Origin: Bacteroidaceae bacterium
GTDB lineage: Bacteria > Bacteroidota > Bacteroidia > Bacteroidales > Bacteroidaceae
Reading direction: 5' to 3'
NCBI GenBank assembly: GCA_024695315.1
Contig: JAILIJ010000193.1
Span: forward strand, 1-6,721
DNA length: 6,721 nt
The notes below the pieces were generated by a model. The model saw only the letters and a list, made by a program, of their open reading frames with translations, had not been told where the DNA came from and ran no database searches. A program made the translations under genes and the position numbers. Each line of letters opens with the position of its first letter. Positions within the stretch are counted from its first letter, which is position 1. Positions 6,358-6,721 of this stretch are shown one piece after another.

Positions 6358-6398
6358 ATGCTCCCGTACTTACTGAATGTGTGTAAGTACGGGAGTAT
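6358..6398. terminator. Strong stem-loop, probable bidirectional terminator
   Basis: CTCCCGTACTTAC (6361-6373) is perfectly complementary to GTAAGTACGGGAG (6383-6395) around a 9-base loop, and three more weaker pairs (one G-U) extend the stem to 6358/6398. It lies between the convergent lipoprotein and DUF2442 genes. The plus-strand 3' side (TATGTTTGTTTG) is T-rich but not a pure T-tract. Position and stability suggest transcription termination for one or both genes. Confidence 0.6.
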
Positions 6399-6411
6399 GT
6401 TTGTTTGATGG

Positions 6412-6441
6412 GTAATGAGTTGCTTGGTTATTACTCATTAC
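6412..6441. other. 9-bp inverted repeat downstream of DUF2442 gene
   Basis: GTAATGAGT (6412-6420) pairs perfectly with ACTCATTAC (6433-6441) across a 12-base loop. Its right arm overlaps the heptamer array at 6430-6457. It lies 38 bases beyond the DUF2442 stop codon and may form part of that gene's 3' end. Confidence 0.4.
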
Positions 6442-6457
6442 TGATTACTAATTACTC
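6430..6457. repeat. Tandem heptamer repeat ATTACTN x 4
   Basis: Four consecutive 7-base units, ATTACTC, ATTACTG, ATTACTA and ATTACTC, run without gaps; only the seventh base varies. It is located 22 bases from the DUF2442 stop codon. Confidence 0.85.
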
Positions 6458-6478
6458 TATGTGTGTTGATTTTTGGTT

Positions 6479-6712
6479 TCACGAAACTTTGCCGATGTCA
6501 TACAAGAATTCGGGTGCCAAGTCTGCGCCATTTGCCCATTCGATAGTATATTTAGTGAGACCAAACTGAACAAATTTGTCACGGTCGAGTAACTCGCCAA
6601 ATACTTCGCCTGTTAGATATGGTCGTAGGTCGCATTCTTTGCGTACTCCATCGTTGAAGGTGAGTAGTAAGGTATAGTCCTTTACATAATCAACGTCAGT
6701 AACCTTAAGCAT
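6479..6712 (-). CDS. DUF2442 domain-containing protein
   Basis: This 77-residue protein matches the DUF2442 family along its whole length. It starts LKVTDVDYVKDYTLLLTF, has FNDG (19-22) and CDLRPYL, and ends in the family signature NGADLAPEFLYD (61-72), preceded by Trp59. Its function is unknown; the family is often encoded next to DUF4160 proteins, and the pair has been suggested to act as a toxin-antitoxin-like module. The partner, usually encoded directly upstream, would lie beyond the right edge. The ATG (6712-6710) has a good Shine-Dalgarno sequence, GAGG at 6721-6718, five bases away, unlike the other genes here. No promoter is visible because the window ends at the ribosome site, so it may be the second gene of an operon. 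Confidence 0.88.
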   Translation of the reverse strand: MLKVTDVDYVKDYTLLLTFNDGVRKECDLRPYLTGEVFGELLDRDKFVQFGLTKYTIEWANGADLAPEFLYDIGKVS

Positions 6713-6721
6713 AATTACCTC

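Larger units (their letters stand above)
6090..6478. other. Non-coding region between convergent genes
   Basis: No gene is visible in these 389 bases. From left to right they hold an imperfect stem (CCCATATCTC 6107-6116 with GAGATGTGGG 6147-6156, one G-U pair), a tandem array of four 11-bp units (6207-6250), a T/G-rich stretch (6250-6355), a strong stem-loop (6358-6398), a second hairpin (6412-6441) and a four-unit 7-bp repeat (6430-6457). Confidence 0.6.

Noticed and set aside
1..6721. tRNA or rRNA genes
   Set aside because: I saw no cloverleaf-like arrangement, no GTTCGA-type T-loop in a tRNA context and no ribosomal RNA signature on either strand.

Overview
The window looks like chromosomal DNA of a Bacteroidales bacterium, probably Prevotella or a near relative. 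Three things point there: promoters of the Bacteroidetes type (TTTG, 19 bases, TAnnTTTG), coding starts mostly without a Shine-Dalgarno sequence, and an IS1380-family element of the kind common in Bacteroides and Prevotella. The species assignment is inference.

Layout. Bases 1-354 are non-coding and hold two back-to-back candidate promoters, one leaving the window to the left and one reading right into a leader of about 240 nt. A classical short-chain dehydrogenase/reductase (355-1170, +) follows, closed by a clear intrinsic terminator (1255-1283). Bases 1284-2036 contain no intact gene: they hold an unidentified, frameshifted coding remnant (minus strand, about 1355-1650) fused to the 5' end of an IS1380-family transposase (1649-1930, -), whose element terminus lies at about 2005. 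The large M16 zinc metallopeptidase (2037-5018, +) begins 32 bases beyond that terminus. Between 5019 and 5465 lie a GC-rich stem-loop, the last 31 codons of an HxlR-family regulator (minus strand), and a second copy of the same IS1380 5' end (5209-5462). A 207-residue predicted lipoprotein of unknown function (5466-6089, +) begins 4 bases after that second terminus. Bases 6090-6478 are non-coding, with a 4 x 11-bp tandem repeat, a strong stem-loop between the convergent genes and a 4 x 7-bp repeat. A DUF2442 protein (6479-6712, -) closes the window.

The genes do not form one pathway or operon. The unifying feature is insertion-sequence decay: two 254-bp IS-end fragments, the same length without indels and differing at 13 positions by my hand count, lie in the same orientation 3457 bp apart. 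Each has a protein gene starting right after its outer terminus, and each was cut from the rest of the element at a different point. They may supply the promoters and 5' untranslated regions of the M16 peptidase and the lipoprotein. I found no convincing complete new multi-gene system; the IS-end/gene junctions are the most interesting observation.
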